From: Anisakis pegreffii
Taxonomy: Eukaryota; Nematoda; Chromadorea; Rhabditida; Anisakidae
DNA length: 64,000 bases
Reading direction: 5' to 3'
Assembly (NCBI GenBank): GCA_035041965.1
Contig: JAPYMA010000304.1
Location: 1-64,000, forward strand
Below, in pieces: positions 53,701 to 64,000 of this stretch (within the stretch, counting starts at the first letter, position 1; each line of letters starts with the position of its first letter). The notes under the pieces are model-generated. The model had not been told where the DNA came from, did no database searches, and saw nothing but the letters and a program-made list of their open reading frames with translations. A program made the position numbers and the translations under genes.

Positions 53701-55901
53701 TAAACAAGTCCATCCAATCACGATATCCTTTCATATTTCTGGGCTGAACTCTGTTCCGAAGTTTCTCTTAAACACATCTGCATTACCATTTAATATTACT
53801 GCTCTAATTTAACCTTATTTCCATTCGAATGTGTGATTCTACCTTTTAAAGAAATCGTTATATCTATGAGCAAGCATCGGTTTACATATCTGATCTTTTT
53901 TTCATAGAATTGCAGTGATTGAGATCTGTGAAGCCTGAAGCGCACATAAACATACCTACTGTTTGTAGGTTTTCAAAATTTATGTAGTTGGACCTGAAAT
54001 AATTCTTTAACTGTAGCTGTAATCAAAATATGAAAAAATTTCCAACTTTTACTGATATGGATACAACACGTGCTTAGTACAATTTTAAAATGCAGTTAGC
54101 TATTGTATATAATATGCGTTAATACTGGCCTAATGAAACGATCTTTTCGGTAACATAGGAGAAGAACGAAAAGAAGAAGAATGTACACTTTATGGATTTA
54201 TTATTGATAAAGAAGCAGTAGTTATTTGGTTGGTTAGCAAACAGCAAATGGATATGCAAAGTGTGGTCAAATCTCAGTGGGACATTGTTATGTCTTTCTG
54301 TGTGGATTTAGCTGAGTAGAAAAATGTGACCCATGGGATTGGGATCGACGATAAGATAATGCAAGAGCAATCCGATTCAAACAAATTCACGCCATCCAAA
54401 TATTTGGTGTTATTTGGTGAGGGCGGTCTCATTGTGTCAATTCCCGACGGGTTGAAGCACCAACCAAACTGATGCATGCATACACTATATATTCAAAAGC
54501 TAATCTGAATATATGAAGAATGTGAATATCTAAGAGAGTATGTGTTTATGCATGTATGCTTTGTGATGTCGAATCGAGCAGTCAGTATTCGATCAAGCCA
54601 GTAAACTAAATGCCCTCAATTCAGTTAGTTCCCTCTCTAAATCTTTCTTGATTGCTAAATGAAACAACTAAATTTGTGATGTGTCTAAATTTGCGTCGGT
54701 CCAAGCCCATATACTCGTCCTCGGAAGCAGCACCAGTAATGACTAGCATTGCTTGACTACTTCGCTAATTCAAGCGTCGTCCACTCATGCGCCTTTCATT
54801 GGTATATCCATCCATCCATCCATCCACACACATTCATATGCAAACATTTATTCAAATAACACGAATGAAAGCAAAGATTTGTTTGTGTCGTCTGCTGCAT
54901 GTATCCAATCAGCCATAGATTTAAGTCTGTTCTATATACACCAGCATCTAACCGCTATTTCCAAAAGTCGAACTTATTGCTACTACTTGTCACTTGCTGC
55001 TAGGCTCATTATTGTTCCGACAAATTTCTCGCCTCCATCCGCTTCACAAACTCGTCTTCATCCGTCCGGCCTTCCCAAATTTGCTGTTTCTACTACTGCC
55101 GTTGCTTCATTCATCCGGCCTCGCATAATAAGTCGTCGATGTGCCGCCAGCCCACTCCTTACTCTGTTCGTTTCTTCATCCTCTTGCCCCGTTCGTTTTG
55201 CTTATTCATCTCCTCATTTTTATACGTACAAATGTCATTCCAACAGATTCGTCACACGCACTCGGTAGGTACATTCTTTTATACTATTACTTTGATTTTG
55301 TATCATTTTTCTGATTAGATGCTATCGAAATGGCATGTTGAAATGGCGTTATGTTGTGTTGGCATCTTAAAATATTCTACTTTGATTTGTTCATTCCGGT
55401 TGTTGCAAGAATTCAACGAGCATATATCACATCGAAGACATGCTCGAAAAAGCCGAATTGCAGCAAAAAATGTGAATAGATTGCAATTGATACGGCTGGT
55501 CAACTATACATTTTGAAAAGATTCATTTCTCGCTTAAGCCAGGACTGCTTCAAGTGCGGTGGTACGAAATCGAAGCGTTCGTATCGTAACCGTTCAGTTC
55601 TACTTTGTTCCTGAAAGATTAATATATAATTTTAAGTACGACTGTTGCTATCTTTTTTGAAAATGCACTTCCAGAATTAATCATCTAGACGAATAATTTC
55701 CGATCTTCGTTCATTATACAGTAACAATGTCAAAAAGCCTTGCTCGATCGTCCGTACGTGTTCCTGTTGCTTTCTTGTTCGGTTTTGTTATTGCGACATG
55801 AAGCGATGAACTAGTGATTAACTGAATTTTTGCATAAACTGTAAATGGAGAAGAGAATCAGTCTTTTTTCACACATAATTATTTATTTATACAATCATCA
55901 G

Positions 55902-56025
55902 CATTCTGCATACACTAGGATTTATCCTCGTGAACCGAAAATCCCGGTCGCAAGAAAACTTGACGTAGAGAGCTCACTATCAGTGCTTTCTGCAAATGAA
56001 TTTAGGTCTGCTGGGAACAAAAGAG
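55902..56025 (+). CDS. Candidate orphan exon
   Basis: An ATCATCAG acceptor and an AAGAG|GTAAAA donor bracket 124 bp with an open frame of good amino-acid composition (HSAYTRIYPREPKIPVARKL, then DVESSLSVLSANEFRSAGNK). I recognise no family and found no partner exons. It could be chance. Confidence 0.25.
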
Positions 56026-59000
56026 GTAAAAAATTGGATAAACTTAAAAGTGAACATTTCTTATTTTATCTGTAGTTTTGCAGTAGAATGTGACAGTTAA
56101 CAGGTGAAAGCGAAGAAGACAAGCAAGGGAACGATGAATTAATTAAACGAAATCAACAAGTTAATGATCATAATTAACATGTGATAGCGATATAATTTAT
56201 GAATAACATCCAACCTTACTGAAATAAAGCAAAATATGAACTTGTTTAGGCGAGTGTGTAAATAATAAGCCATATTGACCGGTGAATTAATCTAACAAAT
56301 GAATGAAATGACGCGAATTAACGATGATTAATTGACATTTCACTACTGCTGTTGGGACTGATCATTCGTAACTGAAGTTTGAATAATGTAAAGATGAAGC
56401 TGTCGATGAATTGATGTAATGAGATAAGAGATGTGGTTTGAGCTTAATAGAACGAAGAAGTAAGGTGTAACCATTTCACAGTTCAAATACAGCTAACTAG
56501 TGTTGTTTCCTAGTGTATTATGCCAAGCTAATCCACATCTCAAATATGTCTACAATCTTAATCACTCATCCTCAGCAACAGTATATATTCTTCGTGTGTC
56601 TGTTCTGTTCTTCCACCCTACTCCTACAGCTTGTCTTATACATTAAATACTCATTTTATCAACTATTCCTTTCCTCGATCCATTGATTCGTCCGTCCACT
56701 CAGCACAACAGCCGAATGTAGTCAGCGTGTAGCGATCAACCCTGTTCAAACACCTTCACTTTAAACGAGATCTGTTTCTTATATTAACTCCGACAGCCTA
56801 TCTAAACACTTGGCATCCATCTTCTATTCTGTTCATGACCACGGCCATTTCCTTTCGTCGTTTCGGCCTCGTCTATTACCATATTTCATTACTCATTTAC
56901 TTTTGATATTTTTAAATTTCTGATTAATTTTCGATGAATTCAGAATTTTGAATTATATTTTGAAATACTTCAGTTTCGATTATTCATGTCGTCGTTACTC
57001 CATTAACTGTTTTGCTTGTGAGGAAGTTTTTTCAGTTTGTTCCCAAAAATGGTAATAGTAATGTCAGTAATGAGTTACAACAGTTATGAAATTAAAATGG
57101 TAATAATAATCGTAGTAATAGCGATATTGATAAATTACAGATGATAACAATGAATGATAAATAATAATAAGACTTTCTGTAATTCAGTTTTAAAAAACAA
57201 GATGAATTAAATTTTGTTGACCAGGTTTTTTCTCTCAGATTTAATTAATTTGATGTTTCATGCGAATATGAGTATGATATATCATCTCGAGTTCGAACTG
57301 ACTATTGGATAGACGTGTCATTAGCAATCATTTAGGATTGTTCCATTTATATTTTTTCCTATGTGAAGGACTGACTGACTTATTTTAGCTTACGGAAATG
57401 ACCACTCTGTATGAATTATTTTTGACTGAATAAAATGTATTAATTCGCTGAGATGTATGAGTTCGTGCAATCACCCCATCATTCTTCTTTCATCACTTCG
57501 TCTTCCATCGACTACCAACCAATCTGATCAACTCTGAATGAAACGTAACTCACAAATAAAACTGAATTGACTGATCAGTATTATTCATCACAGTTATTAA
57601 ATGCAGTGAGCTGATAAGCGTTTACGAGCAGAAAAACTGTTCGAAGAAATGTCCGTCTATAGTTCGTTCATGCATGTTATTTTTGATGTTCGTGTACTAT
57701 GCAGTAAAATTCGAATAATCTGCTTTGCATTCGATGAGGAAAAGTGATGAAGTTTAGATTATATTTTGTTTAGATTATTAAATTAAATTATTAAATTAAA
57801 TTATTATATTTTAAATTCAAGAATTCTCATCAGTTCGTTTGACTACTACTGGATTGAAATGAATGAAACAAGTTCACTTATAATACCATCAATTAGGGTG
57901 TGAGAAATATATTTCTCATATAATAAAAAGCGAATGTAGATTTGTGTGAATTCGTTTATTGTATCTGAACTGAGGATGAGGACGAGACTGGTGCAGTGGA
58001 CGTTGGTTGATTGATCATTTGACCACCGCGGTTCATGTCACTGTTTTTCACTGATTATTTTATATGCATGTATTCATCCGGATAAATGTGTATCATGCCC
58101 TCAACTTGTTCTTTCTTCTGCAGTCTGTTTACTGCAATCTAACTTCATTCTCTTTTATTTATCGCTCGCTAATTATTCTTAACTGTTCATATTGGAACCT
58201 CGTCCTCATTACAACATAATCTCCAAAAATTTATCTATCCAAATCTCCTCTCAACAATTTTAATATCTGAATTTGGACTTTTAATATTTAAAAAATTTGA
58301 GAATAACCAAACATTTGCAGCAATGAATTGATTGAGTCTGCGTAAAAAACTTGAAACCGATTATATTTAATTGATTTTTGCCAATTTTCTATATTCGGTC
58401 ACTTTTTAATCGAATCAATAAAATAAAAACTAGTGTTGCATAACTGTACTGAAAAGTTTACCCGTTGATTAATCGTTGTACGGAGATGAGTGTGATGTCA
58501 GTCAAACATGAATAATCAGTGAAGGAAAATACTTTAAGTATGCATTCAATTGACTGTGCAATGCCCTCATCAGTATATATGTAAATGAATGCAATCGTTA
58601 ACACGTTCTGTGTTAATATTATAAGTATGAACATCAATGGATCTCTTTTAAACGATAAGTCTCAGTTTGCAAAGCTCATCACATTCCACATTATCAGAGC
58701 ATTGTCTTTTAGTGAGGGGCAATTCCCAACAATTCGCTTCAGGTCGAAGCTGACGTATTTCCCAATTTTCATAAGAAACCTAATAGAATTCTTCCTGCCC
58801 GCCATGCCTCGCTCTATTGCACTTCTCTTGCATACACAACTAAACATTATTAGATACATACTTTAGGATTTCATTTGAATGCACTTTAATTCGTTTTCGC
58901 TTTTTTTTCTCACGAATAGTTCATTTTCAGAATGCATTCAAGGCAGTCGTATGTGAAAATGTTTCATGTTTCGTTCCCATTAAGATATTCGTATTCGCCA

Positions 59001-61860
59001 AGTTTGATCCTGCCATATTCGTGGGTGGTCCTGAGGGCAGTCATAAAAAGTCAAACGTGGGGTAAATAATCCCGGATGGATGGTGTATTATGCGTTTGTA
59101 GCAGCATGAGATACGAACAGTGCCCAACTGTTCGTATGGTTCATACTGTTTGCTCACATCAGTTTGATAATTGCTTTTATAGTAAACTGCTGCTCGTCGA
59201 TGAAATTAATTTTATTTATTTTGGGATTTGATGACTTTGTTTTTGAAATTCATTATTATTGAACATATTTGATGGCAATTATTGAAAAGATGTGGATTAG
59301 AATGAACTTGTTCATTTGGTCAGACATCAAAGTTTGCGTCGAGGAAGGCCACCACGATTAGTGTCAACTATGCTTAACGCTTATTAAATTCGAGCGAGGG
59401 CAGAAAGAAACAAAATTCAACCTTTTCAATTATTAGCAGCTTATTGCTGTTTACATCATCATACACTGGAGCAGTCAGCCCCGTAGAAAACCTTCAAGAA
59501 AACCTTACGTTGAAAATGTCAATACTGCTAATCTTGCTTAGCGATCAGATAAGATATCTTGAAAAATCAATGCGCTCACCGTGCAAAGTGCTAGCTGGAG
59601 AGAGGAGATGGTTTTTTCACGAACCATTGATTGCTTGTCGCTTCTCGAAGATGGCTTCTTGCATCAAAGCTGTTGTTAGCATGCAGCAAATTAACATGTT
59701 TCAAAATGATTCATTTATAGGATAAGTTACCTTACTTTTATTTCGTTAATTGGTGATCTGTCATTGATTTAGTATTATAGATAGATCGTGGTTAGTTAAT
59801 AAGCATACTATTGAAGATTTATACGAAGAGATAGATTAGAAGTGTATTTCAGTGTGTGTGCCTTGCATCTATGCATCGGATGGTGTGCATTCGTTGCGAG
59901 TGGGGGCGAACTTAGCTGTTGTTACTACTAGTTGGTATAGTTTTAGTTGTGCTATTTGTTGTGAGTGAATAAGATCGGGAATGCGAATAAGAATAAGCTA
60001 AGGTGTGTGTTGTTGGAAGAGGAACGTGGGTGTTGCTGTTTCATTATTTCATGCGTTTCGTTTACAATCACATCAATTGCTTTGTGATAAATTCGACTAA
60101 ATTTCATTTGATACATTTTCAAAAGCAATTTTATCGTGTGATTATGATTGAAATACTGAGGTGATTTTTGCTTATCATAGTTAGTTTCTTTAGTTCAGTT
60201 TAATTAACTAAGATTTATTCTCTCAAGAATCGAATTAAAATCAGCATGTTGCGTTATTTGTTAGTGATATGTTACTTGCCCAAAAAATCAACGGAGAATG
60301 CCTATCAAAAAATCAACGGAGAATGCCATAACTGATTTCAGTAATGCTTACATATTGTGCCATAATGATTGCTGTTTCATTATTTGATGATGTCACATTC
60401 AAGTAAAATAATGTGGATTATTCTAGTGTTGTTTTGTGATCCAAGTAATTAGCAGATATATTGTTACTTGTGGCAGTAGAAAACTCGACTTATGTTTGCT
60501 TTATTCAATTCAGTTCGTTTTGCCTAACTACAATCGATTTTAGTGGATTTTTTTGCGCTTTTTTGAAAGATGATGTCTGCTTGTTCGTTAGTATATGCAT
60601 GTTTTTTGTGCATTTCAGCGCGATATTCCATCGAAAACTGTCGAGTCCAAGTACATTGTTACTCATAGCAATTCTGATGATTCCTCTGATTGAATCTCAT
60701 CTCTGAAAGTCAGTTCGAAATATGTAGCAATGTAAAGAATATCGCGGCTATTTTTGAATGATTTGAAGCGTTGAATTAATTCATTTTGCATTCATCCGTG
60801 CGTCTACGCAGGAATTAAACACATAAACTTTCATTTAATTCGTACATCGACCTGCTATCCACGATCTTTTTCTACCGAAATCTTTTGGTGATATCGACTC
60901 TTTGCACTATGCAATGAATGATTTTTACATTAAAATGAATGGAGTGCTTACGAACAAAGTGATATTTGTATGGGGCTCAACACGAAATTTATTGAGGCTG
61001 TAGTCACTTGTTCACGCGGAACTTGTGCAGCTGTCATATTCGGTACCGATTTTGTTCTAGAAATTAAAGGTATGATCACTTGTGCTGCTTGTCTTCGTCA
61101 TCACTATCGCCAATACCATTACTGTTACTAATTATCTTCGTTTCATTCCAACTTGGTATTATTCGATTACATCACCTATCATTTATTGCAAAAATCGCGC
61201 TTTAATTTCTGTATAGTCACCTGAAACCTAATGAAGTCGTTACAATTTCACAAGTATTTTTCATTTTATGCAGGTCTCTATAAAAATCATTAGGTTTCTT
61301 CTGTCTTCTTGGGCAAGTACGTTGTATTTAAGAACGGTTGAACTTACATTATGACTATGGATTTTTATCAGAGATTCTTTACCTGTCATTCGACAGTTAT
61401 TAGCATGACACTTTTTCACATCATTCCAAGTTAATTACCGTTTTGGACGAAATGCGAAGATTTATTTATCTTTTATTTCTCGAAATTACACTGTTAAAGT
61501 TTGAAAAGTTTTTTTTGTCACAACAGAAAGATTTATTCCGATGCTTTGTGTTTCTAGAGTAAGCATGCGTTCGTTTAATTCTTGGGATAGACGTCTGTCT
61601 GCCTGGTTCATGAGCTGAGCATTTTGGATGGGATTGTGAACCGGGCGAATGCTCACTTCTGAATGCAAGTGCTTATATTGTATGTTAATAAGCATTATTG
61701 TTGTGTTTGTAGCAGTAATAATAATGCCACAAGTAGAGCATTGGGTTACTCATGTTAGTGTGCGATCATCTATTCATACTGAATTCAGTGACAGTGCTTA
61801 TACTTGGCTTAAGAAAAGCAATGAACAGGGCCAGATGAGTTAGCTTAAATAATCTTGATT

Positions 61861-61864
<4 letters not shown>

Positions 61865-61925
<61 letters not shown>
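61865..61925. repeat. (AT)n microsatellite, ~30 units
   Basis: A pure alternating AT tract, self-complementary and prone to cruciform extrusion and length errors in sequencing. It lies ~1.3 kb before the talin start. Confidence 0.95.
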
Positions 61926-61926
<1 letters not shown>

Positions 61927-63263
61927 CAAAACGAGCGAGCAACCGACACGAGCACGAACACCTCTGATAAGCTTGCTAGCTAAGCTTTCATATAGTGAAT
62001 GTGTAGTACGTCTCGTTATTTCTTGTGTTTATTTATATATGCTATTCGAGTACAACCGAACAACAATAGAATTATATATATATATATTCTTTCTTTTCTT
62101 CTTTGATCACGATTGATTCTATTCATTTGAATATGTATTTCATTTATGTATCACTCTCTGTTCATATTGCACTTTGTGGTTGCTGAATAAGAAACCAATT
62201 GTCTCACCTAAGACACTGCTACTTTAAGTTGGTAAAGGGAGGGAGTGAACGGGAGACAAAGAAAGAAACAAAGACTTGCATGCAGAAAGAGTGTGTGAAG
62301 GAAGTGAAATTGAAGTGAGAGAAAGAAGGAAAGGAGGAAAAAACGCAATTGGAATAGAGAAAAGACAGAGAGCGTTGTGAAAATGTGTCGGTCGCTGGTT
62401 GATTGCGCCGAGGATGTGAGCAAAGTGATGATGCTTTAGTTTAATCAATTCTAATATATGACTGGATTTTGAGCAATTTTTTGTTTGTTTACATACTTAT
62501 ATGATAAACATTTTTTATCATAATCAGAGCGTAATTTGATTTCACTTGGATGCATCGTGTGCTTTTTTAAAACTCGCATAGATTTTCTTTTTGCCAACCA
62601 ATAGGGATGAGTGAATTTAACCGTGTCTGATATGTTCAACTTTTTTGTTTAATCTGCTTCTATCTGCATGGTATTCGTCATGGATTTTTTTTGTGAAGTG
62701 TTTGGCGATGTGAACCGACGAATAGTTTCTAATCAACGCTAAAGTGGACAAATAGTCTTTTTAAGGTTGCTTGAATAGTGGTGCCATATAAGGAGGGAGA
62801 TGCTTGGAACGATAGATCTTTGGCGACTGTTTATAGAAGTTGAAATAACTGATTATTTATGTATAGGATTGTACACAAGAATATGATGACAACTCTTTCT
62901 TGATGGGATCATGATAACATGAATGATACCAGACAAGTCATGAACTTCCTCGTTCGTAGGGAAGGTTTCGTTGGAAACTGAATGGTCTATCAGTGTTTTT
63001 CTTTATGAATACTTTTGTGGTTGTTTTCATGCGGAACTCATCTCATTATTGCATTTATATTATTATTACTGAAACTAAGGAGTTATTAAAATTGAATTAC
63101 TGACCATGTTTGATTGCAACCATCGTTAATAAGCAGTCATTTTTAGAAGCGTGATTTCTTCAATGAACACAAAGCGTAAATTTGTTACAAGCATTAATCA
63201 TGATAATATAATTCAAGAGGTTGTGGGTAGCGAAGAAGAGGCAGCGGAGGAGAAAGAAGAACA

Positions 63264-64000
63264 ATGGGTGTTATAACGTTAAATGTGGTGTGGTCAGCTA
63301 GAGGCGATGATCAGCATAATGTGAAGAAAACAATGCAGTTCGAGCCCTCGACCCTCGTTTTCGATGCGTGTAAAATCATTCGTGAGAAAATTGCTGGAAA
63401 TAATATCAATGGTATGTTCTACTTATTTGCTGTCCATTTTACCTGCGCAATCAGAGATATTGCAACGATGTGCCTTTGTAATACCACTAATTGCGCAGGT
63501 AATATTTTGTCAACAACACTGCATTACTGTTTGGAATTCACCTGATACCGCCATACGCCTTGTAAATGAGGAAAGCTTCCAGCAATTGCTGTTGAAAGAT
63601 ATATCCTTGGTCAGTGGGCAACTTCATATGCGCATTGACTACTACTTCATATTCACAAAGTTTGTCAAACGATTCAATATGTCGCTGTTTCATTAACTCA
63701 ATATACCTCATGAGCGAAGTTTTGTGAGCACTATAAGATTTTATATTCAAAAAATCCAAGTGTTTTGCACCCCATAATCCGGTTTCGAATCAACAAGTCG
63801 CAATGTTGATTTCTATTGTAATCTAGAGCATTTTTGGTGAGCACTGCAATGAAGACCACTCTGTCTCTAATCGCTGAAAATTCGGTGAACTTGAATTATG
63901 CGAAATAAAGCGTCTGTATGATTCAACGAGCAGTCACTCACTGATATTTCAGCCAAGGATTATGGCCTATTTCGTCTGGAAGAAGATCCAACAAAATGCG
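63264..64000 (+). CDS. TLN1: Talin, first two coding exons (continues past the window edge)
   Basis: Talin links integrin tails to actin at adhesion sites. Exon 1 is 63264-63411 and exon 2 starts at 63953 (TTTCAG|CC) and runs off the edge. Together they give the F0 subdomain of the FERM head: MGVITLNVVW, a short variable loop, then KKTMQFEPSTLVFDACKIIR and KDYGLFRLEEDP. The phase-1 join (AATG|CC) restores N-A-K-D-Y-G. The start Met is followed by the family's usual G/V-L-x-L beginning. The rest of this ~2500-residue protein is outside. The upstream exon segment is purine-rich (GAAGAAGAGGCAGCGGAGG). Confidence 0.93.
63440..63501. repeat. Inverted repeat in talin intron 1
   Basis: ACCTGCGCAAT and ATTGCGCAGGT form 11-bp perfect arms about 40 bp apart in the 541-bp intron. 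TTGCGCAG in the right arm also reads as a 3' splice site. Meaning unknown. Confidence 0.7.

Larger units (their letters stand above)
50710..63200. other. 12.5-kb gene-poor region between nucleoredoxin and talin
   Basis: Composition is uniform and AT-rich with few repeats compared with the rest of the window. Apart from one candidate exon (55902-56025), nothing could be supported as coding. (TCCA)n lies at 54809-54825, and a long (AT)n at 61865-61925. The region may hold the talin promoter and 5' UTR introns or the missing 5' exons of the nucleoredoxin-like gene. Confidence 0.5.

Noticed and set aside
54753..55268. 171-codon plus-strand open frame
   Set aside because: It has no natural ATG at its start, low-complexity His/Ser/Ile composition, no splice-site support and no motif.

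Overview
This is animal (eukaryotic) nuclear DNA. It is AT-rich, full of introns and crowded with transposon relics and tandem repeats. The best reading is a nematode or a close ecdysozoan relative. The supporting signs are many TTTCAG-like 3' splice sites, leaderless-looking starts just after such sites, a short Cys-rich metallothionein with an ACTGATAA (intestinal GATA-factor type) site in front of it, and an OPA1/EAT-3 orthologue. The phylum is an inference; no rRNA or mitochondrial marker lies in the window.

Layout. (1) 1.8-15.0 kb, plus strand: an eight-exon gene for a MED26-like Mediator subunit with a TATA box. Three of its introns (3, 5 and 6) carry copies of one tRNA-derived SINE with an internal 33-bp minisatellite, and exon 4 runs into a 21-bp tandem array in which every unit carries a strong 5' splice site. 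(2) 15-29.6 kb: (ATT)n microsatellites, a 60-64 bp satellite, a two-exon unknown gene (17.6-18.4 kb), a small membrane-protein ORF (22.65 kb) and a four-exon metallothionein (25.3-26.9 kb). (3) 29.6-47.6 kb, minus strand: the complete mitochondrial dynamin-like GTPase OPA1/EAT-3, which I could join into 24 coding exons with consistent phases (1019 codons plus stop). Its introns hold most of the mobile elements. (4) 49.7-50.7 kb, minus strand: the 3' part of a nucleoredoxin-like (WCPPC) gene. (5) 50.7-63.2 kb: gene-poor, with one possible orphan exon. (6) 63.26 kb to the edge, plus strand: the first two coding exons of talin.

Mobile elements. Families that could be delimited: a non-LTR SINE (family A, at least eight copies) whose 3' tail matches a 5'-truncated LINE fragment with a 16-bp target duplication; tRNA-derived SINEs (three types); hAT-type foldback MITEs with 8-bp duplications; TA-flanked MITEs; a foldback family built from 16-bp GGACAGTTTGCCTAAC units; and two damaged mariners, one of them a fold-back chimera.

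The genes do not form one pathway. OPA1 (inner-membrane fusion), the nucleoredoxin and the metallothionein (redox and metal handling), MED26 (transcription) and talin (integrin adhesion) are ordinary housekeeping neighbours. The unusual biology lies in the repeats: tandem splice donors in MED26, a 46-copy array of B-box-like motifs, and SINEs that fill introns.
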